Below are positions 1-5,666 of a stretch of 5,750 bases of DNA, one piece after another. The DNA comes from UBA1306 sp964396415. GTDB lineage: Bacteria; Spirochaetota; Spirochaetia; Treponematales; Rectinemataceae. How positions within the stretch are numbered: position 1 is the stretch's first letter; each line of letters starts with the position of its first letter. The notes under the pieces are model-generated. The model ran no database searches, had not been told where the DNA came from, and worked only from the letters and a program-made list of their open reading frames with translations. The stretch lies in the NCBI GenBank assembly GCA_964396415.1, contig CAYNFM010000159.1, positions 1 through 5,750 on the forward strand. The letters run 5' to 3'. The position numbers were made by a program, and so were the translations under genes.

Positions 1-555
1 GTCGTGTTTACGGATAAACCGATCCTTTAAACCTGCGGCCACTTCTTCAAAATCGTCGGGAAAGGCGAAACGCGCCCTCTTCCTGGCGAGTGCCTCGGCG
101 AAGACCCGGCGCTCCTCATCGTTCCTGCAGCCCGTCTGCCGTGTCCATCTCGCGAGCAAAGTCTTCTCCGCCGTCATGACGCGGTCGAGATCAGCCGCGA
201 GGGCCCTGTCCTCGGCTCCAGGGATACGGGCGTAGCGGGGGCGTCTCCCTTTTCGGATATCTTCCAAGTGGTTCGGATCGGCGATCGCCACAAGCGGACT
301 CGCCTCGAAATATGGGCGCTCCTTGGAGCTGCGCACGAGATCGCAGGTCTGCGTCAGGACCGCGTAGCCTGCAACCTTTTCTTCGTAGAGGTCGGAATCA
401 TAGTCCTGCCCTGGCTCCTCTTTCTTGAGCGGGAAGCCGGGATCGAAGCGCTTGACGAAGCCGAAGGGACCGATGGCGAAGTCGCCCTGGCGCCAGGACT
501 GGAGTGACGCGTCGAGGGATTGGTGCATCCTATCCGCTTCGACCGGATCGATCAT
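1..555 (-). CDS. Uncharacterised protein with TQTCDLVR motif, third gene of the minus-strand operon (C-terminus outside the window)
   Basis: I read this frame directly from the reverse strand. It opens with ATG at 555-553 and stays open for 185 codons to the window edge, so the C-terminus is missing. The protein starts MIDPVEADRM and is soluble-looking, with no signal peptide or membrane segment. Its N-terminal half has GDFAIGPFGF (residues 24-33), then GYAVLTQTCDLVR (63-75) followed by RPYFEASPLVAI (80-91). This 'hydrophobic strand, then QTCDL, then SPLV strand' layout recalls hypothetical proteins with an SQ(T/D)CD(L/I) motif; that link is from memory and not proven. Residues 107-185 are rich in Arg, Glu and Ala and probably helical. 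Its ATG overlaps the upstream stop as ATGA, so translation is likely coupled to the helix-turn-helix gene. The frame, overlap and lack of stops make it a convincing gene. Its function is unknown; Cys71 and Asp72 are the residues to test for a role. Confidence 0.82.
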   Translation of the reverse strand, partial: MIDPVEADRMHQSLDASLQSWRQGDFAIGPFGFVKRFDPGFPLKKEEPGQDYDSDLYEEKVAGYAVLTQTCDLVRSSKERPYFEASPLVAIADPNHLEDIRKGRRPRYARIPGAEDRALAADLDRVMTAEKTLLARWTRQTGCRNDEERRVFAEALARKRARFAFPDDFEEVAAGLKDRFIRKHD

Positions 556-1226
556 TCGGAGGAGTCCCTCCGCTTGGCGACCTTCACGCTTCTGCCGCCG
601 GGAAGATCAAGATGGATCCTATCCTGAAGCGCGTCCATGAGTATCCACGGAGGAAGAGGCTTTTTCGCGTCGTCGGACGCCCTTCCCTCGACTGGGATCT
701 TGCGTGCAGGGTGCTCCTCCGGGAGGGTTTTCAAGGCTTCGTCCTTTCCCTCGACGAGGAGGTCGAAGGGGATGGTGTCGTCGGCCCGCGGCGCGAGGAG
801 GAAGGTCCGATTCTGGAAAGGGGTCGCGTAAGGAAGGTCCCTGACGGCCTTGAGCAGGCGATAGAGCCGTTCCTCGTGGCCGGAAGCCAAAGCATCGCCG
901 TCCATCCAGAGGTGGAGGCTCCTCGGCGCCACGTCGAAGACGCGCGCGAGCTGCTGCCAGGTGAGGCCGCTCGTTGCCTTGATTTCCTGTAAAGCCTGCG
1001 GGGCGGATATCTGCTTGGCGCGGAAAAGCGAATCCGAGAGACCGATATTCGTTGCGACCAAATAATCCTGCGGCCAATTCGCGGTATTGACGGAAGCCTG
1101 GGTTCTTTCGCTTAGCGATGGTCCGACTGCAACTTGTATTTGTCGCGCGGCGGCGACAGGAGCGATGATCGTGCCGTATCTGCCGGCCAAGGATGATGAT
1201 GTCCCTGATGGAATCGTCGCTGTCAT
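552..1226 (-). CDS. Helix-turn-helix (XRE-like) protein, 224 aa, middle gene of the operon
   Basis: The protein has 224 residues. Residues 1-50 are rich in Ser, Thr and Ala and look disordered. A helix-turn-helix lies at about 76-125: PQALQEIK, then the turn-containing SGLTWQQLARVFDVAPRSLHLW, which has the spacing of a XRE/Cro-type DNA-binding motif (LTWQQLARVF as helix 2, APRSLHLWM as recognition helix). Residues 126-224 (for example TFLLAPRADDTIPFDLLVEG, and a basic tail SVKVAKRR) form no domain I recognise. The ATG at 1226 is well supported: GGAG lies 7 bases upstream, and it overlaps the preceding stop as ATGA. The gene ends in another ATGA overlap with the next gene. It is likely a DNA-binding regulator or DNA-binding partner of the other two products, and it may bind the repeats before the operon. 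That target is inference. The unusual N- and C-terminal extensions make it more than a minimal repressor. Confidence 0.82.
   Translation of the reverse strand: MTATIPSGTSSSLAGRYGTIIAPVAAARQIQVAVGPSLSERTQASVNTANWPQDYLVATNIGLSDSLFRAKQISAPQALQEIKATSGLTWQQLARVFDVAPRSLHLWMDGDALASGHEERLYRLLKAVRDLPYATPFQNRTFLLAPRADDTIPFDLLVEGKDEALKTLPEEHPARKIPVEGRASDDAKKPLPPWILMDALQDRIHLDLPGGRSVKVAKRRDSSE
558..571 (-). promoter_or_regulatory. Small hairpin that could mask the ribosome binding site of the third operon gene
   Basis: On the minus-strand transcript the sequence GGAGG-GACT-CCTCC forms a perfect 5-bp stem with a 4-base loop. Its 5' arm is the only strong Shine-Dalgarno-like sequence before the ATG at 555. 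The start would therefore be partly hidden until ribosomes finishing the upstream gene (stop at 554-552) open the stem. The structure is seen in the sequence; the coupling role is inferred. The stem also lies in the coding end of the upstream gene, so codon constraint may explain part of it. Confidence 0.4.
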
Positions 1227-2020
1227 ATTACTTCTCCGAAACGGCGCAGGAATTCATCCGTCGCTACCCAGCGGAAGAAGCGGTAATCGGCCTCCGCGAG
1301 TGCCTGTATCCTCTGCATGAGGGCGGAAGTCTCGAAGCTTTCTCCCCTCTCCGAGAATGCGTCGATATCTAGGATCCAGCTCTTCTCGTCTATCGGAGGA
1401 AGGACGATGGGATCGTGGGTGAGGCCCGCGCCCAAGAGGCCCCAGCGGGCCAGAATGCTCATGTCTTCGGCCCCTGTATCGATGACCGTTTCCGATATCG
1501 AGTGCCGGAGGTTCTCGCCAATCTCAGTCGAGAGTATCCCGTGCACTTCCGGCTTTATCAGGCCTCGGAGAGAGATAAAGTCCTCGCCCCGCAGGCGGTT
1601 CACGTAGCGGAGGCCTATTCGCTCGATTCGCGAAGGGGTAAACAGTCTCTGTGCTTCGGCTAGCAGAGGTTCGAGGAGCTCGAGAAATTGTGTCTTTCCT
1701 TGGTATTCCATAGTTTCGAGGGCGATGAAGCCTGAACTGAGAGAGACGATCGACTTCTTGTCGAGGTTCGTGAAGCGCCATATCGTCTGGTTTTGCAGCT
1801 GCATGCCCTCTGGTCCGATGAGGATTCCTTTGCCCTGCTCGTTCTGAAGGCTTGGAAAATCGTGTCTGATGGCCTCCTGGAATGGGGCAATGAAATCCTG
1901 CTTCTCGATCGAGGCGATTATCGGGAAGCGTATTTGAGTCAGCACGCGGAGCAAGGGTGCGCGTGGTAGTGGGATGTCCTTCGGGAAAGGGCCCGAGAAC
2001 GGAGCCGCTAGAGTGGCCAT
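1223..2020 (-). CDS. TIGR04255 family protein, 265 aa, first gene of the operon
   Basis: The protein matches what I know of TIGR04255, a sporadically distributed family of about 250-270 residues of unknown function. Family-like features in order are PLPRAPLLRVLTQIRFP (17-33, matching the usual 'NPPL-EVVxxIRF' opening), WRFTNLDKKSIVSLSSGFIALET (81-103), a helix ending in FLELLEPLLAEAQ (112-124), the hallmark RIERIGLRYVNRL (131-143), SWILDIDAF (214-222), and a C-terminal FFRWVATDEFLRRFG (248-262). Length is full and no membrane segment is seen. The start at 2020 has GGAGGA 8 bases upstream; a closer out-of-frame ATG at 2025 would give only five codons. The stop overlaps the next start as ATGA. 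As first gene of a coupled operon with an HTH protein and a TQTCDLVR protein, it probably works in the same complex or pathway. What that is cannot be read from the sequence. Confidence 0.87.
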   Translation of the reverse strand: MATLAAPFSGPFPKDIPLPRAPLLRVLTQIRFPIIASIEKQDFIAPFQEAIRHDFPSLQNEQGKGILIGPEGMQLQNQTIWRFTNLDKKSIVSLSSGFIALETMEYQGKTQFLELLEPLLAEAQRLFTPSRIERIGLRYVNRLRGEDFISLRGLIKPEVHGILSTEIGENLRHSISETVIDTGAEDMSILARWGLLGAGLTHDPIVLPPIDEKSWILDIDAFSERGESFETSALMQRIQALAEADYRFFRWVATDEFLRRFGEVI

Positions 2021-2028
2021 CTCATGCT

Positions 2029-2034
2029 TCCTCC
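2029..2034 (-). promoter_or_regulatory. Strong ribosome binding site that sets the start of the TIGR04255 gene
   Basis: The transcript reads GGAGGA with an 8-base spacer to the ATG at 2020. A competing ATG at 2025 is only 3 bases away and opens a five-codon frame (MRWPL, stop). Normal spacing favours 2020. Confidence 0.75.
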
Positions 2035-2054
2035 AATAAAAAGTATAGGCTTCA

Positions 2055-2084
2055 TAGTGACGTACAGTGAAGTATAGTGTGAAG
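2055..2084. repeat. Three 10-bp phased AGTG repeats, candidate operator of the minus-strand operon
   Basis: Reading the plus strand, three consecutive 10-bp units are TAGTGACGTA, CAGTGAAGTA and TAGTGTGAAG, with AGTG at exactly 2056, 2066 and 2076. A second small repeat, AAGTATAG, occurs at 2041-2048 and 2070-2077. The 10-bp phasing places the same bases on one face of the helix, as expected for cooperative protein binding. The block is 35-64 bases upstream of the TIGR04255 start and covers a likely -10 box, so autoregulation by the operon's HTH protein is a reasonable inference. Confidence 0.5.
2071..2076 (-). promoter_or_regulatory. Possible -10 box for the minus-strand operon
   Basis: On the minus strand this reads TATACT (5 of 6 matches to TATAAT), and would give a leader of about 40 bases before the ATG at 2020. 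No good -35 box lies at 16-18 bases. A second TATACT at 2047-2042 is probably too close to the ribosome binding site. A TTGACT (2144-2139) further upstream has only a poor -10 partner (CTATCT). The exact promoter is unresolved. Confidence 0.28.
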
Positions 2085-2132
2085 CGTCTTGCATACTACT
2101 AAACAACTAAGGGGTAGATAGGTTATTTCAAC

Positions 2133-2163
2133 TGGACAAGTCAATTGAGAAAAGACTTATAAT
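2133..2163 (+). promoter_or_regulatory. Candidate sigma70-type promoter reading toward the fic remnant and hsdR
   Basis: TGGACA at 2133-2138 (5 of 6 matches to TTGACA) is followed after 19 bases by a perfect TATAAT at 2158-2163. The spacer is two bases longer than ideal. Transcription would begin near 2170, about 45 bases before the SD-bearing ATG at 2215. It lies back to back with the minus-strand operon. Confidence 0.45.
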
Positions 2164-2212
2164 TATCCCGGTGGATTGAAGCCAATGAAAAATATTTTAT
2201 TTTGAGGAAACT

Positions 2213-2230
2213 AAATGAGCGAGGTAGGGC
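2213..2230 (+). repeat. 18-bp direct repeat, upstream copy (hsdR-like start)
   Basis: AAATGAGCGAGGTAGGGC is identical to the sequence at 2581-2598, which carries the hsdR start codon. Extending 6 bases to the right, 22 of 24 bases match. The offset is 368 bp. Confidence 0.9.
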
Positions 2231-2250
2231 CGAAAGGAGAGAAGGCGTGA
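2215..2250 (+). pseudogene. 11-codon ORF that copies the start of hsdR (MSEVGPKGEKA)
   Basis: The ATG at 2215 has a normal ribosome binding site (AGGA, spacer 6). It encodes MSEVG-K, the same first residues as HsdR (MSEVGQKE), before diverging and stopping at TGA 2248-2250. That stop overlaps the GTG start of the Fic remnant as GTGA. The simplest reading is a leftover or duplicated 5' end of an hsdR-type gene. A leader peptide that couples translation to the next frame is the alternative. It is too short to judge by coding statistics. Confidence 0.45.
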
Positions 2251-2520
2251 AATCATTCGACGGACGGTTCGATGATCGGCTCCCGCTTTCGCATGGACTC
2301 GTGCGGACGGTGCGTACGCTCGGGGAATACCGGGGCAGGGCGGAGCTGTACCTAAAGCAAATGCCCCAGGTTCTCGAAACGCTCCGGGCGGCCTCGATCA
2401 TCCAGAGCGTCGAATCGAGCAGTCGCATTGAGGGCGTCACCGCCGCTCGCCACGGGCAAGTCTGCTGGGAATCTCGAGTGCCTTGGCCGTGGTCCGATGG
2501 CTCGATGGCGCAAGATATAG
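2247..2520 (+). pseudogene. Fic family protein remnant: N-terminal part kept, catalytic core deleted
   Basis: The frame begins at GTG 2247, chosen because AGGAG lies 7 bases upstream and the start overlaps the previous stop as GTGA; a TTG at 2202 is the only earlier option. About 67 codons look like the N-terminal region of class II Fic proteins (AMP-transferases that modify proteins): GLVRTVRTLGEYRGRAELY, then LETLRAASIIQSVESSSRIEGVTA. SSRIEG fits the autoinhibitory (S/T)xxxE(G/N) motif, Ser58 to Gly63. The catalytic HPFxxGNGR motif is nowhere in the window, and an intact relative would have roughly 350 or more residues. The same frame continues to TGA at 2550-2552 (101 codons in all) with an unrelated-looking tail. 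In the +1 frame, 2452-2520 reads TGKSAGNLECLGRGPMARWR and ends at TAG 2518-2520. This resembles the winged-helix C-terminal end of some Fic proteins, suggesting one internal deletion. The N-terminal match is fairly sure; the C-terminal one is tentative. Confidence 0.65.
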
Positions 2521-2533
2521 GTATTGTACATAA

Positions 2534-2568
2534 TATATACGTACTGATATGAGGTTAGTACGTATATA
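2534..2568. repeat. Perfect 12-bp inverted repeat before hsdR, candidate operator
   Basis: TATATACGTACT (2534-2545) and AGTACGTATATA (2557-2568) are exact reverse complements, separated by 11 bases, with arm centres 23 bp apart, about two helical turns. The right arm overlaps the TATAAT before hsdR. AT-rich arms and no T-run argue against a terminator. It is most likely the site of a dimeric repressor, perhaps controlling restriction. In RNA it could also form a hairpin. Confidence 0.65.
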
Positions 2569-2570
2569 AT
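2565..2570 (+). promoter_or_regulatory. -10 box (TATAAT) for a nearly leaderless hsdR transcript
   Basis: A perfect TATAAT ends 12 bases before the hsdR ATG, so a transcript from it would have a leader of only about 5-7 bases. No Shine-Dalgarno sequence precedes the ATG (the bases are CGCGAGCACAA). No good -35 box is found at 16-18 bases (TACTGA at 17), so the promoter may be weak or activator-dependent. Confidence 0.4.
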
Positions 2571-2580
2571 CGCGAGCACA

Positions 2581-2598
2581 AAATGAGCGAGGTAGGGC
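2581..2598 (+). repeat. 18-bp direct repeat, downstream copy (true hsdR start)
   Basis: This is identical to 2213-2230 and contains the hsdR ATG at 2583. Recombination between the copies would remove 368 bp, including the Fic remnant and the inverted repeat. Confidence 0.9.
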
Positions 2599-5500
2599 AA
2601 AAAGAACGAGCGACCCAAAACCGAGTAGTCGAGCTTTTTAAGAACAGGCTCGGCTACGAATACCTCGGCAACTGGGGCGAGCGCGAAGGCAACGAAAACG
2701 TAGAGGAAGGCCTTCTTCGCTCTTTTCTGGTCGAAGGCCAGGGGATCGACGAGGCACTGGCGCATCAGGCCATTCGCGGGATCGACCAGGCCGCGAGCGG
2801 CGGGACGAGGAGCCTGTACGACGCGAACCGCGAGGTCTACGGCCTCCTGCGATACGGCGTTCCGGTCAAGGCGAGCCACGAGGAAAGCCATAGGAACGTC
2901 TGGCTCGTAGATTGGGAGCATCCCGGGCGCAATCGCTTCGCCCTCGCCGAGGAAGTGACAGTCCGCGGCCGCCATGACAAGCGCCCCGACATCGTCGTCT
3001 ACGTCAACGGCATAGCCCTCGCCGTCATCGAGCTCAAGCGCTCGACCGTGTCGGTCAGCGAGGGCATACGACAGAACCTCGCCAGCCAGAGGCCCGAGTT
3101 CATCGGCGGCTTCTTCTCGACGATCCAGTTCGTCATGGCCGGCAACGACAGCCAGGGGCTTCGCTACGGGACTATAGAGACCAAGGAGAAATACTACCTG
3201 GAGTGGAAGGAGGAGGGCAGACCGGAAAATCCCCTCGACCGCGCCCTCCTCCAGCTTTTCGAGAAGGGACGCTTCCTGGAGATCATCCACGACTTCGTAG
3301 TCTTCGACGCAGGTACGAAGAAACTCTGCCGCCACAATCAGTACTTCGGAGCTAAAGCGGCCCAGCCCTTTGTCCGCCGCCGCGAGGGTGGGATAATCTG
3401 GCACACCCAGGGCTCGGGCAAGAGCCTCACGATGGTGTGGCTCGCGAAGTGGATACGCGAGCGCGTGAAGGACGCGCGTATACTCATCGTGACCGACCGT
3501 AAGGAGCTCGACGAACAGATCGAGGGCGTATTCTATGGCGTGAGCGAGGCCATATACAGAGCGAAAAGCGGCGCGGACCTGGTCGGCGCCCTCAACAAGG
3601 CAGAGCCCTGGCTCCTTTGCTCTCTCATCCACAAGTTCGGCGCCGCGGGCGGGGAGAGCGACGAGCCCGACGTGGAGGGCTATGTCGCCGAGCTCAGCTC
3701 GATCCTTCCGCCCGGCTTCGATCCGAAGGGAGATATCTTCGTCTTCATCGACGAGTGCCACCGCAGCCAATCCGGCGACCTCCACGGGGCGATGAAGCGC
3801 ATTCTTCCCAAGGCAACGCTGATCGGCTTTACGGGCACGCCACTCCTCAGGGCGGATAAGAAGAAGAGCATCGAAGTATTCGGGCCCTACATACACACTT
3901 ACCGCTACGACGAGGCGGTCCGCGACGGAGTCGTCCTCGATCTCCGCTACGAGGCGAGGGACATAGACCAGTCCATAACGTCGCAGGCCAAGATCGACCA
4001 GTGGTTCGAGGCCAAGACGAGGGGCCTCAACGATATCGCCAGGGCTCAGCTCAAGGCGCGCTGGGGTACGATGCAGAAGGTCCTCTCGAGCCAGTCGAGG
4101 CTCGACAAGATCGTCGCCGATATCCTCCTCGACATGGAAACCCGCGACAGGCTCATGAGCGGGCGCGGGAACGCCATGCTCGTGACGAGCAGCATCTACG
4201 AGGCCTGCAAGTGTTTCGAGCTCTTCAAACCGACCGATCTCGCTGGGAAGTGCGCCATCGTCACGTCGTACCGACCTTCGCCCAATGAGCTCAAAGGAGA
4301 GATAAGCGGCGAGGGACTCACGGAGCGCCTCAGACAGTACGAGACCTACCGAAAAATGCTTGCAGCCTGGTTTGGGGTCCCGGAGGACGAAGCGATCGGC
4401 CGTATCGATGATTTCGAGCGAGCCGTCAAGAAGAAGTTCATTGAGGAGCCCGGGCAGATGCGGCTCCTTATCGTCGTGGACAAGCTTCTCACCGGCTTCG
4501 ACGCGCCGTCGGCGACCTATCTCTACATCGACAAGGAAATGCGCGACCACGGTCTCTTCCAGGCTATCTGCCGCGTGAACAGGCTCGACGGAGAGGATAA
4601 GGAATACGGCTATGTCGTCGACTACAAAGACCTCTTCAGAAGCCTCGAAAGCGCGATCAAGGACTATACCTCGGGCGCCTTCGAAGGATACGACGCGGAC
4701 GATGTCGCCGGACTTCTAAGCGACAGGCTCGCGAGGGGGCGCGTGGAACTCGAGGACGCGCTCGAAGCCGTGAAGGTCATCTGCGAACCCGTCGCGCTGC
4801 CGCGGAGTCAGGAAGACTACAGTCGCTATTTTTGCCCGAGCGAGGTAACGAACCCCGACGAGCGCAAGGCGAACGTGGCCAAGCGTCTCGCCCTCTATCG
4901 CGCCGTCGCCGCCCTCGTGCGGGCCTATGCCGATATCGCCGGGGAGATGGAGGCGGCCGGATATTCGGACGCCCAGGCCGAGGCAATGCAAAAAGAGGTC
5001 GATTACTACGAGAGCCTCCGAGGCGCGATAAAGGTCGCGAGCGGGGATTACATCGACCTGAAGGTCTTCGAGCCCGCCATGCGCCACCTGATCGACGCGT
5101 ATATCCGAGCCGAGGACAGCGAGAAGCTCTCGGCCTTCGACGATTTGAGCCTCATTCAGCTCATAGTCGAACGCGGCGCCGGCGCTGTCGACAGTCTCCC
5201 ATCGAGACTTCGCGACAGCGAAGAGGCCTCGGCCGAGGCGATCGAGAACAACGTCCGCAGGCTCATCATGGACGAGACCCCGGTCAATCCCAAGTATTAC
5301 GACAAGATGTCCGAGCTTCTGGACGCTCTCATCAAGGAGCGTAAGGCGAAGGCGATCGATTATAAGAAATATCTCGATGAGATCGTCGAGCTCACCAGGC
5401 GCGCGAGGGACCCATCGAAATCGCGCGAGTATCCTGCACCTATCGACAGCCCCGGGAAGCGGGCGATCTACGACAATTTCGGAAAGGACGCGGATTTCGC

Positions 5501-5666
5501 CCTCGAGGTCCACGACGCGGTGATGGCCAGCAAGATGGACGACTGGTATGCGAATATTTTCAAGATAAGGGCTGTGCGGAAGGCGGTGCGCGAGGCGACG
5601 GGCGAGGATGGCGAGCGGCTCGATGCCGTCATGGAACTCGTGAAGGAGCAGAGGGAGTACCGTTGA
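2583..5666 (+). CDS. hsdR: Type I restriction-modification system, restriction/translocase subunit HsdR (1027 aa)
   Basis: HsdR is the motor and nuclease subunit of type I systems. With HsdM and HsdS it translocates unmodified DNA by ATP hydrolysis and cuts it. Domains in order: an N-terminal PD-(D/E)xK endonuclease with Asp136 (RPDIVVY) and Glu150-Leu-Lys152; Walker A HTQGSGKS (274-281, Lys280); motif Ia LIVTDRKELDEQ (301-312); motif II DECH (390-393); motif III GFTGTP (415-420); motif IV around AMLVTSSIYEA (531-541); motif V KLLTGFDAP (634-642); motif VI QAICRVNR (660-667); then a helical C-terminal region (about 740-1027) that in the family docks on the methylase. Every key residue is present and the length is normal, so it looks active. 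MSEVGQKE is a typical HsdR opening, which supports ATG 2583 although no ribosome binding site precedes it. No hsdM or hsdS is present in the window. The next gene overlaps its stop. Confidence 0.97.
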   Translation: MSEVGQKERATQNRVVELFKNRLGYEYLGNWGEREGNENVEEGLLRSFLVEGQGIDEALAHQAIRGIDQAASGGTRSLYDANREVYGLLRYGVPVKASHEESHRNVWLVDWEHPGRNRFALAEEVTVRGRHDKRPDIVVYVNGIALAVIELKRSTVSVSEGIRQNLASQRPEFIGGFFSTIQFVMAGNDSQGLRYGTIETKEKYYLEWKEEGRPENPLDRALLQLFEKGRFLEIIHDFVVFDAGTKKLCRHNQYFGAKAAQPFVRRREGGIIWHTQGSGKSLTMVWLAKWIRERVKDARILIVTDRKELDEQIEGVFYGVSEAIYRAKSGADLVGALNKAEPWLLCSLIHKFGAAGGESDEPDVEGYVAELSSILPPGFDPKGDIFVFIDECHRSQSGDLHGAMKRILPKATLIGFTGTPLLRADKKKSIEVFGPYIHTYRYDEAVRDGVVLDLRYEARDIDQSITSQAKIDQWFEAKTRGLNDIARAQLKARWGTMQKVLSSQSRLDKIVADILLDMETRDRLMSGRGNAMLVTSSIYEACKCFELFKPTDLAGKCAIVTSYRPSPNELKGEISGEGLTERLRQYETYRKMLAAWFGVPEDEAIGRIDDFERAVKKKFIEEPGQMRLLIVVDKLLTGFDAPSATYLYIDKEMRDHGLFQAICRVNRLDGEDKEYGYVVDYKDLFRSLESAIKDYTSGAFEGYDADDVAGLLSDRLARGRVELEDALEAVKVICEPVALPRSQEDYSRYFCPSEVTNPDERKANVAKRLALYRAVAALVRAYADIAGEMEAAGYSDAQAEAMQKEVDYYESLRGAIKVASGDYIDLKVFEPAMRHLIDAYIRAEDSEKLSAFDDLSLIQLIVERGAGAVDSLPSRLRDSEEASAEAIENNVRRLIMDETPVNPKYYDKMSELLDALIKERKAKAIDYKKYLDEIVELTRRARDPSKSREYPAPIDSPGKRAIYDNFGKDADFALEVHDAVMASKMDDWYANIFKIRAVRKAVREATGEDGERLDAVMELVKEQREYR

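Noticed and set aside
504..992. A 162-codon plus-strand frame opposite the HTH gene
   Set aside because: The minus-strand frames have ribosome binding sites, ATGA coupling and recognisable motifs. This one has none and crosses the junction of two real genes.
2185..2205. A six-codon ORF (MKNILF) before the hsdR-like start
   Set aside because: It is too short to distinguish from chance in AT-rich DNA, and no attenuator structure follows.
2534..2568. The inverted repeat as a rho-independent terminator
   Set aside because: The arms are AT-rich and no T-run follows on either strand in the right place. It sits on a -10 box just before a gene start.
2352..4550. A 732-codon open frame on the minus strand opposite hsdR
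   Set aside because: The plus strand carries full-length HsdR with all nuclease and helicase motifs across the same bases. The antisense protein shows no recognisable domain, and its openness follows from the GC-rich codon pattern of hsdR.
4716..5513. A 265-codon antisense frame within hsdR
   Set aside because: It is a shadow of the hsdR C-terminal region, with no ribosome binding site I could see and no domain.
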